From NCBI GenBank assembly GCA_963663215.1, contig OY760140.1:992001-1056000 (forward strand): a DNA stretch of 64,000 nucleotides, written 5' to 3'. Origin of the DNA: BJGV01 sp003230615 (GTDB taxonomy: Bacteria > Pseudomonadota > Gammaproteobacteria > Burkholderiales > Nitrosomonadaceae). Position 1 is the first letter of the stretch; every line of letters starts with the position of its first letter. Made by a program: the position numbers and the translations under genes. This document shows, in pieces, positions 20,158 to 30,733 of the stretch. The notes beneath the pieces were generated by a model. The model was given only the letters and a program-made list of their open reading frames with translations, made no database searches and had not been told where the DNA came from.

Positions 20158-21777
20158 CTAATTGCCCATACATATGACTCGGAAATGACTGCCAGCAGGC
20201 TTCTCCAAGTAAAAAAGTGACGCACTATTAGCTTCACACATCTCGCGTGCTATATAAAGGCCAAGACCTGTACCGCTTGCTACAGTAGTAAAGAAAGGCT
20301 CAAATAACTTATTGAGCGCACCTGGATCAATACCTGCACCGTCATCAATTACATCCAGATAAATTCTGTCATCGGCTTCACTAGCTAATATTAGCTGAAT
20401 GCTGCCATGCTGCTTGCGGCAATGCCGCCAAGCATTATTGCACAAGTTCCACAATACCTGATTTAAATGGCCCCCATCAAATCTCACAACATGTTGACCA
20501 GAAATAGCAAGGGAGAATACATCGATATCAATTTTTTCCGTATAGCAAAATTCCTCAATAAATGTACGTAAAAAATTATCCCCTTGAATAAGCTCTGACG
20601 TGGCTTGATCACGCCGGTTAAGTTGCAAAATATTTTGCACAATTTTATTGAGGCGATTAGTGTTATCTCGAATAATACGCAACAATTGGGAATGAGTAGA
20701 GATTATTCCCGAATCTTCTTCCAAAAGTTCGCTGGCATGGCTAATAGAAGAAAGTGGATTACGAATTTCGTGAGCAATATTGACAGTAAGCCTACCAAGG
20801 GCAGCAAGCTTTAGTTGTTGTGCTTGCACCTGAACATGGCTCATGTCCTCAAGAAATATTACTACATTTGCCTTGCTCCCACCCTTAACAGATACAAACC
20901 GTGTATGTACCAACGTATTGCTTACTGGAATCCGCAACAAATCAAAATTGGTATTCGAATCTCTACGCCAAGTCTCTAACCTTTCTGCTAGAAGCGGAGC
21001 TTGATCAGCAAGCATTCCCTTGACAAGAAATTATGGTGACATACAGATAAGTTTCTCTGCATGTAAATTACGTTGCTGGATTTCACCATTAGCATTTACT
21101 ACAAGCACACCATCTTGCATATCCTGAATTACTAGCTGATTAATTTCGGCCATATTTGCTAAATCAATCCCGCGCTGCAACGCCAGTTGCTCGCTAGCAG
21201 CAGTATGCTTAGCAAGTGCATGGGCCAACCATGCCACAGCAAAATAACCCATGCTAAGTAAACCTGCCTGCAAATATTGGGCACGATAGCCATCCACATA
21301 AAGCAAGGTATAAGACTCTTCTAATAAAATCCCAATACTGGCGATAGAAGCATAAAATAACACCAGCTTGCCGCGACTGATCAACCCCGCTGCAGCTAAA
21401 GATGCCAGTAACAATAGACCCAGCCCGCTTTGTAGTATCCCACCACTGAAATGCACCAAAATAGTTATAAACATGACATCACTACAGATCTGAATCGCAA
21501 TCTGCCAGTTAAAACGAGGTAAACGTATAAGAGCTAGAAGCATTGATATTCCAGTGCAAAAGAGGTAAATCAATGCTGCATAGAAAAATAATTGCGGATT
21601 GTGGGAACCAAGAACTGGGTCAAGCACCATCCATGTGATCAGAATGATCACAACTACCACCATAATGCGATACACATTGAAATAGAAAAGCGAAAGCCAG
21701 AATTGTTCTGAGAGAGTGGCTTCTGGCGTACCGGAAATCGACTGCCACAATCCTGATTGCGACAAAGGATTAATCAT
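20158..21777 (-). pseudogene. pilS: Sensor histidine kinase PilS, interrupted by one in-frame TAA
   Basis: Two ORFs in the same frame (21777-21031 and 21015-20158) make one PilS of about 540 codons interrupted by a single TAA at 21033-21031. The first part has six hydrophobic helices (residues about 28-170) and the start of a PAS domain (VIQDMQDGVLVV). The second has the rest of the PAS domain, the H-box AHEIRNPLSS, the N-box and the ATP lid (DDGAGID, GTGLGLYIA), all intact. No frameshift is needed to join them. Re-initiation at ATG 21015 is possible but its ribosome site (AAGGG) is too close. It is either dead, split into a membrane part and a soluble kinase, or miscalled at one base. pilR starts 3 bp after it. 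Confidence 0.85.
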
Positions 21778-22316
21778 AGATGAAATACCAGACTCATTTG
21801 TATTTAAAGAGATAATTTTGATGCCCAGTATAGATAGATTTTATTTTCAGACAAAAAGAACGTGTAAGAACGGAATTGAATTTAATGTCTATATAACGGC
21901 AAATTAAAGGGTAATCTTAAAGTTAAAGTTTGCCTTTGAATATCTGCTTTGTGCGAAAAGCGTACTAATGGGAGAAATCAGGACGATAAAAAGAAAAGAT
22001 GACATAGACTAGGTGGCACGCAGAATGTTTAAACATCGAAAAAATAATTCACAAATAATTTTGTACCGAACAGAGAAACCTCGCACGCAAATCTGTAAAG
22101 AAACAGACTTTTGAGAACGACCGCTATCGACCCAAAGCGGACATACAAAGTTTCTTCCTTATTTAATTATTTGTATTTTTAGGTGATTTGGATACGCATA
22201 CCATACTTGGCTCAGATGCTAAACTGTCACCAATTGTGTTAACTTACTAGCTATAGCTAAGGAACATTGGTACATTGATCGTTTTCATTTAACTAAACAT
22301 GAGGGACGCTAGTACT
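21778..22316. other. Intergenic region between pilS and the accessory block
   Basis: About 540 bp without a convincing gene. A 63-codon ORF on the plus strand overlaps pilS and looks random. The only structure I can point to is the hairpin-like repeat at 22114-22144. It probably also holds the pilS promoter on the minus strand and a promoter for the DUF3313 gene, but no clear -35/-10 pair stands out. Confidence 0.5.
22114..22144. repeat. Dispersed hairpin repeat, divergent copy
   Basis: The segment contains GACCGCTATCGACCCAAAG followed by CGGACAT. It shares the outer CGGACAT half with the TGGCAC-centred repeats elsewhere in the window (39.5-44.2 and 63.4 kb), but its centre is TATCGACCC rather than TTTGGCAC. 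It resembles GACCGCT/AGCGGTC intergenic repeats seen in other proteobacteria. It may be a related subfamily. Confidence 0.4.
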
Positions 22317-22808
22317 ATGAATAACCCGATCAGAACAACGAACAAAACTATTCTGGCTACATTTGCTGTTGTATCTTTGCTGGTCCTCGCGAGTTGTTCC
22401 TCGATACGCTCGGGCTCCAATGAATTAAAGGCCAAGACGGTCGACCCGATACCAGATACCGGCTTCATTGAACATTCAGGGGGCCAGAAGGTTAAACGTG
22501 CCGACATGCCGTTCCAAAAGGTATGGATCGCGCCCGATTTTGAGAAAAACGCTTACCAAGAACTGCTCGTCGCGCCGGTTAATACTGAATATATGCTAAA
22601 AATGGACTGGCTGCATCAAATAAGCTCGGCAACTTGGGTCAGTAATGTAAAAGAGGACATCAAAGAACTTGCCAAGTACTTTCATGACCGGGTAGTACAG
22701 GAATTCAGGCAGGACCTCAACCATCGCTTCCAAGTCCTCCAACGTCCTGAGCAGTCCCGGCAACGGGCTCTGCACTTAGAGCTAGCTCTGATTGAGATCG
22801 ACCCATAA
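22317..22808 (+). CDS. DUF3313-like lipoprotein, C-terminally truncated
   Basis: 163 residues from ATG 22317, preceded by GAGGGA; an in-frame ATG at 22299 has no ribosome site. Signal peptide with lipobox LVLASC (lipidated Cys near residue 26). The N-terminal part (VDPIPDTGFIEHSGG, then MPFQKVWIAPDF) resembles DUF3313 envelope lipoproteins, which are usually about 60-70 residues longer; this one stops just after LALIEIDP, where the family continues with a beta-rich domain. It precedes the broken RND efflux genes on the same strand and may belong to that cluster. The truncation suggests loss of function, but this is inferred from memory of the family length. Confidence 0.6.
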   Translation: MNNPIRTTNKTILATFAVVSLLVLASCSSIRSGSNELKAKTVDPIPDTGFIEHSGGQKVKRADMPFQKVWIAPDFEKNAYQELLVAPVNTEYMLKMDWLHQISSATWVSNVKEDIKELAKYFHDRVVQEFRQDLNHRFQVLQRPEQSRQRALHLELALIEIDP

Positions 22809-22914
22809 AAATATATTACCCGGCAAAAGGCTGCCGTGTGATTATTCTGCAATTTAAGGTATAAAAGAAACCTTTATCATGTGTTTACTAATACGAAAAG
22901 AAGAATTCTGAGAA

Positions 22915-24492
22915 ATGACTAAGGCAAGGCAAAAATGGAGGGTTTTTGCCATTCTGTTTCCATTCGTAATGTGTGGCTGCATGACGCTTGGCCCTGATTT
23001 TACAGAACCGGATGCGCCGATCACGACAAGCTGGCAGACAAAGGATGATAGCTTGTCCTAGGAGTCCTCCAAGCAGGCCGAATGGTGGAAGCTCTTTAAT
23101 GACCCAGCTCTAGATACTCTGGTCCAGAAGGCCTATCGGCAGAATCTTCCATTGCAGGTCGCCGGCTTGAGAATTGTTGAAGCACGTGCACAGTTAGGGA
23201 TTGCCGTTGGTGACCTTTTCCCGCAGACGCAGCAGGCAAGCGGTCTTTTTGAAGCGGTCGAGCTAAGTAAAAACAGGCCTTTTGGTCCGACGGATGATCC
23301 AAATTTTCGCAATATTGAGATTGGTTTTGATGCCGCCTGGGAACTGGATTTCTGGGGGCGCTTTCGTCGGGGTATCGAATCTGCTGAGGCCAGCCTTGAG
23401 GCTAGTGTAGCCGACTATGATAATGCTTTGGTCAGTTTGACTGCCGAAGTCGCCCGCGTCTATGTCACCTTACGTACAGCTCAAGAGCGTCTTGCTCTGG
23501 CACGGGCAAACATTGTCTTGCAGGAAGAAAGTCTACGGATCGCCAAGGTTCGGTTTGATAATGGCGCAACCAGCGAACTAGATTATCAGCAGGCAACTTA
23601 TAACCTGGCCAATACCCAGGCAGTGGTACCGGTTCAGTTGCGGGTAATACGCCAGGCCAAAAATGCTCTAAGCGTTCTTCTTGGTATGCCGCCAACCGAC
23701 CTGAAGGAAATACTAGGAGAAGAAGGATCGATACCTAAAGCACCGGTTATCACAACAACGGGTCTACCTGCCGACTTGCTCAGGCGCCGGCCCGATATTC
23801 GCCAGGCCGCGTATTTAGCCGCCACACAAAGCACCCAGATTGGTGTCGCCAAGTCAGAATTGTTCCCTAGATTTTCACTGACCGGATCCATTGGCTTGCA
23901 GACCAGCGACTTTTTAGCCAGCAATTTTAGTGACCTCTTCGATACTGAGAGCATGTTTCTTCAAGCCGGACCTTCCTTTCGCTGGAATATCCTTAACTAT
24001 GGTCGTATCTGGAGTAATGTCCGCGTTCAGGATGTGCGGTTTCAGCAAGCCCTGGTAACCTATCGCAATACCGTGCTTGCCGCCTACCAGGAGGTCGAGA
24101 ATGCCAGGGTGGCTTTTGTGCAGTCAAAACAGGAGAGCAATTTCCGTGATGTTGGTGCCACAGCTGCTTATCGATCTGTTGAAATCTCTAACATTCAGTA
24201 CCGGGAAGGTACCGTGAGTTTCCAGCGGGTCGTCGATTCTGAGCGGGTCCTAGTATCACAGCAGGATCTGTGGGCCAGCGCTCGCGGTGATATTGCGTTG
24301 AACCTAATCGCTATGTATAAGGCAATGGGAGGCGGCTGGGAGATTCGTGGCAAAGACCAAGAATTTATTTCTACTGAGAACCGAATCGAAATGGAAGAAC
24401 GCACCTATTGGGGTGATATGTTAGCTCAACCCACTGAATCATGGTTGCAAAGAATAGCCAGTTGGTGGGTGTCCGATTGGTGGTTTCGCTGA
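22915..24492 (+). pseudogene. RND outer membrane efflux lipoprotein (NodT/OprM family), in-frame TAG
   Basis: From ATG 22915 the frame encodes a lipoprotein signal (VMCGC lipobox, residues 18-22) and then SWQTKDD, typical of OprM/NodT proteins, but it meets TAG at 23059-23061. The same frame then runs open to 24492 and encodes the rest of the channel: EWWKLFNDP, ELDFWGRFRRG, the two TolC-like repeats and LLRRRPDIRQA. TAG is one base from TGG. The long downstream ORF would start only at an internal TTG (23152), without a signal peptide, so it could not reach the outer membrane. It is either a pseudogene or has a base-call error at one position. The membrane fusion and pump genes follow. Confidence 0.85.
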
Positions 24493-24610
24493 AGAAGAGA
24501 CACAAACTAAAACTAACTATCATTTCTAAAATCGAATAACACACTTTATGCATGACTTTGGAACACGATAATATCAACAACTTCTATTTATCCCCCTACG
24601 GAAGGATTAT

Positions 24611-25717
24611 ATGAAATTAACGCGCGTCATTCCCATGCATATCAGATTTTTCATTGTGGGCATCTCAATCCTAATGTTGCCAGCTTGTGGCAAGCCACCT
24701 GAGCCGCAGATCGAGGAGGATTCACGTCCGGTGAAGATGATGACATTGGGCAGTGCTGGCACTAGTGTTAAGCTGGAATATCCGGGTGTTGTTGACTCAA
24801 TCCAGCATGTGGCTCTTGGTTTTGAGGTAACTGGGCAGATCATCGAGTTGCCGATTACCTCAGGCCAAGAAGTCATGAAAGGAGATCTACTAGCGAGGTT
24901 GGATCCAAGAGATTATAAAGCCGCACGCGATTCTGCTGCATCGCATCTCCACGCAATGAGCGCAGCCAATAGTAGAGCGAAAAGAATCTTCGACCAAAAC
25001 GCGGGCTCGCAGGCCGAGGGGGATGACGCGCTGCGAAATTTCCGGGTCGCTGAAGAGGAACTGAAAACGGCACAGAAGGCACTGGATGATACTTACCTGA
25101 GGGTCCCATTTAGTGGCGAAATCGCAGAAATTCCCGCCGATAATTTTAAAAATGTGGAGGCTAAGGAGAAAATTCTTCTGCTGCATGATCTTTCACTTCT
25201 GGAAATGGATGTAGCGGTCCCGGAACGGGATATTGCACTCAGCCGTCCCGGCCGCAGCGTCGAGCAGCTAACTCGGATTTTGCGGCCTGAGGTCGAAGTC
25301 AGTACGGTACCGGGCCAACGTTTTCCTGCGAAGTATAAAAAGATTGACAGTGCGGCTGATCCGGTAACCCGCACCTACCCAGCCACCTTTACTTTCGCCA
25401 ATCCGGCACACCTAACGATCTTACCGGGAATGACGGGCAGAATAATCATTCACGTTAAAGCTGAACATTTGCCAAAAAACGTGGAATCCGGTTTCATGAT
25501 ACCGGTTTATGCGACAGCTATCGACGAACAATCCAATGCCTATATCTGGCGTGTTGATCCAGAAACAATGCGGGTATCACGAACGCGTGTAGAACTAGGC
25601 GTAATGTCCGGTGCAAATGTGCAGATTCGAAATGGAATTAAGCAAGGCGATCGCATTGCAATTTCTGGCGTACACCATCTGCGCGAGGGGATGAAGGTTC
25701 ATCTGCTAAGCAAATGA
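24611..25717 (+). CDS. RND efflux periplasmic adaptor (membrane fusion protein)
   Basis: 368 residues, start ATG 24611 after a good GGAAGGA. Lipobox LMLPACG (Cys about residue 26). Biotinyl-lipoyl-like hairpin halves (GFEVTGQIIELPITSGQEV, then YLRVPFSGEIAEIP), short coiled coil between them (about 95-155), and beta-barrel and membrane-proximal domains up to the end. It links the inner membrane pump and the outer membrane channel. This is the only unbroken gene of the efflux operon; without the other two it should have no function. Confidence 0.9.
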   Translation: MKLTRVIPMHIRFFIVGISILMLPACGKPPEPQIEEDSRPVKMMTLGSAGTSVKLEYPGVVDSIQHVALGFEVTGQIIELPITSGQEVMKGDLLARLDPRDYKAARDSAASHLHAMSAANSRAKRIFDQNAGSQAEGDDALRNFRVAEEELKTAQKALDDTYLRVPFSGEIAEIPADNFKNVEAKEKILLLHDLSLLEMDVAVPERDIALSRPGRSVEQLTRILRPEVEVSTVPGQRFPAKYKKIDSAADPVTRTYPATFTFANPAHLTILPGMTGRIIIHVKAEHLPKNVESGFMIPVYATAIDEQSNAYIWRVDPETMRVSRTRVELGVMSGANVQIRNGIKQGDRIAISGVHHLREGMKVHLLSK

Positions 25718-25733
25718 TGACCGGGACGGTTAC

Positions 25734-28700
25734 ATGAATATTGCCCAATTTTTTATCGAACGCCGCGTAGTTACACTGGTATTGTCCATTGTCATGCTGG
25801 GCGCGGGACTGCTCGCTTACCAAGGGCTCAGTCGGCTGGAAGATCCGGAGTTTACCATCAAGGAAGCTCTGGTGATTACGTCTTACCCTGGAGCTAGTGC
25901 TGCAGAAGTCGAGGAAGAGGTTACCGACCGGCTGGAAAAGGGCATCCAAAAAATGGGCCAGCTCAAGTTTTTGGAATCTAAATCTGATCGTGGTCTATCT
26001 ACCCTGACCGTGACGATCAAGGACAAATATGACAAAACGACGCTACCACAAGTATGGGATGAACTGCGACGCAAGGTCGGTGATGTGCAAAGTGAGCTGC
26101 CACCGGGCGTCGACACCTCATTGGTGGTGGACGACTATGGTGATGTCTACGGTATTTTCGTTGCGATTACAGGTGACGGCTACAGCTATGCGGAAATCAA
26201 GGATGTGGTGGACATGTATCGTCGTGAATTATTGCTGGTGAAGGATGTCGCCAAGATCGACACCTATGGCGAGCGGACGGAAGCAATCTATGTGGAACTG
26301 AATCGGGACCGCATGTCTCAACTCGGTCTTTCGCCCAATGTTATTATCAGTGAATTACGGCACAAGAATTTGGTGAGCGATTCGGGCCGGGTTAAGGTGG
26401 GTAGCAAGTTTATTACTCTGAATCCGACTGGTGGGATTAAGTCGGTTGAACAGTTCGGGGCCATAGTGATTTCCGAGCAGATTTCCTTGGCCGGATTTCA
26501 GCTTGGTACCAGCGGTGTCAAAAGTGCCATGCAGGGTTCCATGCAGATTCATCTGCGTGATGTTGCCCGAATCTGGCGCGGTTATGTTGAGCCGCAAGAC
26601 ACCAAGATCCGCTACGATGGCATGCCTGCCATCGGATTTGGAATATCAACCGTATTAGGCGGTAATGTGGTTGCCATGGGTACAGCGCTTCAACAGCGTG
26701 TGGATGAACTGAATACCCAAATACCGATCGGAATGACTGCTGGGTTGGTATCCATGCAGTCCGAAGCTGTGAAAATCGCCATTAAGGGTTTTGTGCTCAG
26801 CCTGATCGAGGCTGTGGCGATTGTTATCGTGGTGCTGCTGTTTTTCAGGGACTACGCAGTGGAATTTTGATTGGTGCTGTGCTGGTTATGACCATTGCGG
26901 GCAGCTTTGTCTTTCTTTCTCCCATGCATGTAGCGCTGGAACGCATATCACTTGGTGCGCTGATCATTGCGTTGGGGATGCTGGTCGATAATGCCATCGT
27001 GGTGGTGGATGGGGTACTGGTCAGGATGCAAAAAGGGGAAGACGCCAAGCAGGCAGCTATCGAAGTAGTCAAGCAGACTGCCATACCCTTGTTTGGTGCA
27101 ACAATCATCGCCATCCTGGCATTTGCCGCCATAGGTACATCGGATGACTCTACCGGTGAGTTCTGTCGCTCATTGTACCAAGTGGTACTGGTTTCGCTTC
27201 TGTTAAGTTGGGTGACTGCAGTGACGATCACGCCTTTGTTGTGCGTAATGTTCCTGAAGCCACCAAAAGAGGGTGTTGAGGCAATAGATCCTTATGCAGG
27301 TGCTTTTTACACCTTATACAAGGGGCTACTGAATGCCTGTATTCGGATGAAGGCCGTAATCCTTGTCGTGGTGGTCGTATTATTCGTCAGCGCCCTTTGG
27401 GGTTTTCAGTTTGTCGAACGGAGCTTTTTCCCACCCTCAACGCGTCCCCAGTCCATGGTTGATTTGTGGTTGCCGCAGGGAACGCATATTGATGATACGC
27501 AAGAGCTGGTCGCATCGGTCGAGGATTACATAAAAAAGCAGGAGCATGTAACCCATATCACCTCGCTACTTGGCCAGGGCGCCCTGCGTTTCCTGTTAAC
27601 TTACCAACCGGAAAAACTGAACAGCGCCTATGCGCAACTGTTGGTCGATGTGGATGATCCGAAAAAGGTAGACAGCCTGATGGCGAATATCGAAATACAC
27701 TTGCAGGAGAATTACCCAAATGTGTTGGGTTATGCCTCCAAATTTCAGTTGGGACCAGGCAGTACCGGCTTAATACAGGCTCGTCTAAGCGGTCCTGAAG
27801 CAAATGTGCTACGCGAGCTTGCTGGCCAGGTAAAAACAATTCTGTACGCTGATACCGATTCCAAAGCGGTTCGTACCGACTGGCGGCAGCGCGTCAAGAT
27901 GGTGCGGCCAATCATAGCGGAAATACAGGCTAACTTGAATGGCATTGAGAAAAGAGATATCGCTTCCGCATTACTTGAAGGTTTTCAGGGTGAACGAGTC
28001 GGTGTGTATCGTGAAGGCGATCTGCTATTGCCGATTATCCTGCGCACCGAGGAAGTGAACCGGTCTAATATCGAAAGTATCAACAACTTGCAAATCTGGA
28101 GTTCGGTAGCTAGGCAAATGATCCCGCTGCGTCAGGTAGTGGATAGCTTTGAGACCATGTCTGAAGATGAGATTATTATGCGGCGCGATCGTAAGCGGAC
28201 TATTACCGTATTTGCCGATCCGATCGCCGCGGGCCAAGCCTCTGAACTATTTGCGCGGGTACGGCCACAGATTGAAGCCATCGACCTGCCTGTAGGGTAT
28301 GAGCTGGAATGTGGGGCGGGGAGTATGAGGATTCCAGCAATGCCCAGGCGGGCTTGGCGGGGAGTGTTCCAATGTTCACGTTGATAATGGTACTGATCAC
28401 CATCATGCTCTTTAATTCGTTGCGCCAGTCGTTGATCATCTGGCTGGTAGTGCCGCTTGCCCTGATTGGCATTACGCTGGGCTTGCTGTCAACCAGCCAG
28501 CCATTCGGGTTCATGGCGATACTGGGTTCTCTCAGCCTGATGGGTATGCTGATCAAAAATGCCGTTGTGTTGATCGATGAGATCAATTTGCAAAGTGGCA
28601 TGGGTAAGGAGCTGATATCTGCTATTGTGGATTCCGGTGTCAGCCGCATCAGGCCGGTTGCAATGGCAGCTTTAACTACAGCCATGGGTATGATTCCACT

Positions 28701-28827
28701 GTTGTTCGATGGCTTCTTTGTGGCGATGGCTGTCACCATAATTGCGGGCTTGATTTTTGCGACACTGCTAACGATGGTGGTAGTGCCGGTATTGTATGCG
28801 ACCTTCTACAAGGCGAAAACCGTTTAA
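25734..28827 (+). pseudogene. RND efflux permease (AcrB/HAE1-like) with two frameshifts
   Basis: Three overlapping ORFs cover one permease of about 1030 codons. Part 1 (25734-26870) has the N-terminal helix and porter domain PN1/PN2; part 2 (26867-28384) the central helices and second porter domain; part 3 (28309-28827) the last helices. Break 1: at GGG 26848-26850 the frame changes; one extra G restores FFRGLRSGILIGAV, so a base was lost from a G run. Break 2: near 28312 an extra T (GAATGTGG) destroys YELEWGGEYEDSS, which continues in the third frame. Otherwise the family sequence is well preserved, so the damage is recent or due to sequencing error. Confidence 0.87.
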
Positions 28828-28871
28828 TACCCTCGCGTGATTGCCGTAGATTATCTAATTTTCAGCTTTTG

Positions 28872-29521
28872 ATGACACTAAGACAACACAACTTCTTTTA
28901 CTTGTTAGCAGGATTGCTATTTCTGCTGATAGCGGTGCCTCTGTTTCGAGATCTGGCTGGTACCGGTTACCCCCATGTCTCGGAACTGGCCTTTTCCGTC
29001 TTTCTCATAATTGGCATCTGGAGCTTGCCAGGAACGCGAAACTGGTTCTTGCTGGGCATTGTCCTGGTGACTCTAGGTATCGGTAGTAATATTCTTGCGC
29101 TGGCGGGCACCGGTATTTTTTTAGCTACTTGTCCCTGTGCAGCTATATCATTTTTTTAATGTTGACTATCAGTCTAGATATCCGGCAGGTGGTTCGTTCG
29201 GGACCAATAAATGCCAAAAGAGTTATTGGCGTTATCTGTATCTACTTGTTGCTCGGCTTGATTTGGTCGCTCTTCTATGTACTTATTAATATGTTCATTC
29301 CCGATTCATTCAGCATTCAGATTGGTGGCAGTCCCTTTGAGCAAGCGCAACCCTCTTTGTATTATAGCTTTGTTACCTTAACTACACTTGGGTACGGTGA
29401 CATTTCACCCCTCGGGGAAACGGCTCGCGAGTTGTCGACTATTGAAGCGATACTCGGCCAGTTCTATATCGCCATCCTAGTTGCCGGTGCGGTGGCTACC
29501 TTTATCGCACGGAAAAACTAA
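28872..29521 (+). pseudogene. Potassium channel (ion-channel 2 pore) gene with frameshift
   Basis: Two ORFs (28872-29159 and 29129-29521) form one protein. The first encodes four hydrophobic helices; the second, two more helices with the pore filter TLTTLGYGDISP. They are out of frame at a run of seven T (29116-29122); one more T would give GIFFSYLSLCSYII and restore the gene. Without the shift the pore helices are lost. It follows the broken RND permease by about 45 bp in the same direction and may have been in the same unit. It may be a pseudogene or a homopolymer miscall. Confidence 0.8.
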
Positions 29522-29782
29522 CTTCGAATGAAAGTTAGCATAAATTATTCAAAGCTATGCCTTTCTAGATGAAGATGGATTTTTTGTTTCTAATTTCGTT
29601 ATTTGAAACCAAATTTTTAAAATAAAGAAACGTTTTACTAGTGCTGGGTTTTTTATGTGTATGTTATCGTAAACAGCGTGGTAAAACTGACAGTAGGTCA
29701 GACAATCGAAAAAATTCAATTCTTAATTTATTTTATGTGACGCTCGCCCAAAAAATACTCAATTTTTATGGGCATATCATTT

Positions 29783-30733
29783 TTACTTGATGGGTAAAGC
29801 CAGAAACGTTCCGCCATTTTTCTTTGTAAGTTCTCGCATCAGAATAGCAAATCGGCCCGTTGTGGCTGGTGATAGAAAACCAACAGCATGAATCTTAGCT
29901 AAGCGTTTTCCATTTCTTTGATTCGTGTTCATTTTTGTGATGTTAGCGATGACATCATCATAAGAAGCCCCGGTATAATCGTCACCGAAGACATAAATAG
30001 CAATCGACTGGCCTGGTTTTTTATATTGCTTCAGCGCAGCCATTATTCCTTCTACAGGACTGCTGTTAGACGCACTCTGCCATCCATTAAATAACTTCAT
30101 CACACTTTTGCGTCGAAAAGGCGCATCGGGAATCCAGCGACCACTATAACCTGAGATAATGGCTTTACCCTGGTCGTCTAATATCTGAAAGCCTTTTACT
30201 TGAGGATGAATCGTCAAAACATTAATGATCTCTCGTGAGACACGATTCCAGATTGACTGCATACTGCCTGATGTATCAATCACAAAAATGACATAATCGC
30301 TGTCCACTGGAATGCCACCCACTTCATCATCACGAAAGGTACTGCTGGTCGATGGCGCTATAGACATCGTCTCCAAGGTTGATTGAACCTGTGAGAGTCC
30401 ATCGAGATCACCTGCCAGCTCTTTTTCCTCACGTTCTTTTTTACTCAGATCTTGTGAAAAGGTTTGAGCTGCCCGACCTAAGTTTCCACTTTCCACTAGC
30501 TGGATATCATTCATTTTCTTTTGCTGATCAATTTTTTGTGCCAGGTTATCTACTTGACTCTTTAGCGTCATGACTTGCTTGAGTAGACTCTCGACCTGGT
30601 CTGCACTTGATTGTGGTGTATCTCTATCAGTATTAGAAATCAACACCAACAGGACTACAGCGCCAAAACTGCAGGAGATGACGTCCAAGAAAGAAAGATT
30701 AAATATGTTAAAATCTTTTTTCTTGATTTTCAT
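29783..30733 (-). CDS. VWA-domain protein with ExbD/MotB-like N-terminal helix (second of two)
   Basis: 316 residues from ATG 30733, which overlaps the stop of the preceding gene as ATGA (coupled translation). N-terminus: NLSFLDVISCSFGAVVLLVLI, one transmembrane helix with a membrane-embedded Asp (D17) at its cytoplasmic end, as in ExbD, TolR, MotB and ZorB. A Gln/Lys/Glu-rich coiled coil (about 40-110) follows, then a VWA domain (about 128-316) with MIDAS residues DTSGSM, Ser in SNSSP and Asp in FGDDYTG. The helix and coil should put the VWA domain in the periplasm. It is the last gene of the operon; GCCCA/TGGGC repeats at 29747-29774 may form a weak terminator. Confidence 0.83.
   Translation of the reverse strand: MKIKKKDFNIFNLSFLDVISCSFGAVVLLVLISNTDRDTPQSSADQVESLLKQVMTLKSQVDNLAQKIDQQKKMNDIQLVESGNLGRAAQTFSQDLSKKEREEKELAGDLDGLSQVQSTLETMSIAPSTSSTFRDDEVGGIPVDSDYVIFVIDTSGSMQSIWNRVSREIINVLTIHPQVKGFQILDDQGKAIISGYSGRWIPDAPFRRKSVMKLFNGWQSASNSSPVEGIMAALKQYKKPGQSIAIYVFGDDYTGASYDDVIANITKMNTNQRNGKRLAKIHAVGFLSPATTGRFAILMRELTKKNGGTFLALPIK

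Noticed and set aside
29747..29774. GCCCA/TGGGC inverted repeat behind the VWA operon as terminator
   Set aside because: The stem is mainly A-T with no T run in the right place; only a weak candidate, mentioned with the last VWA gene.
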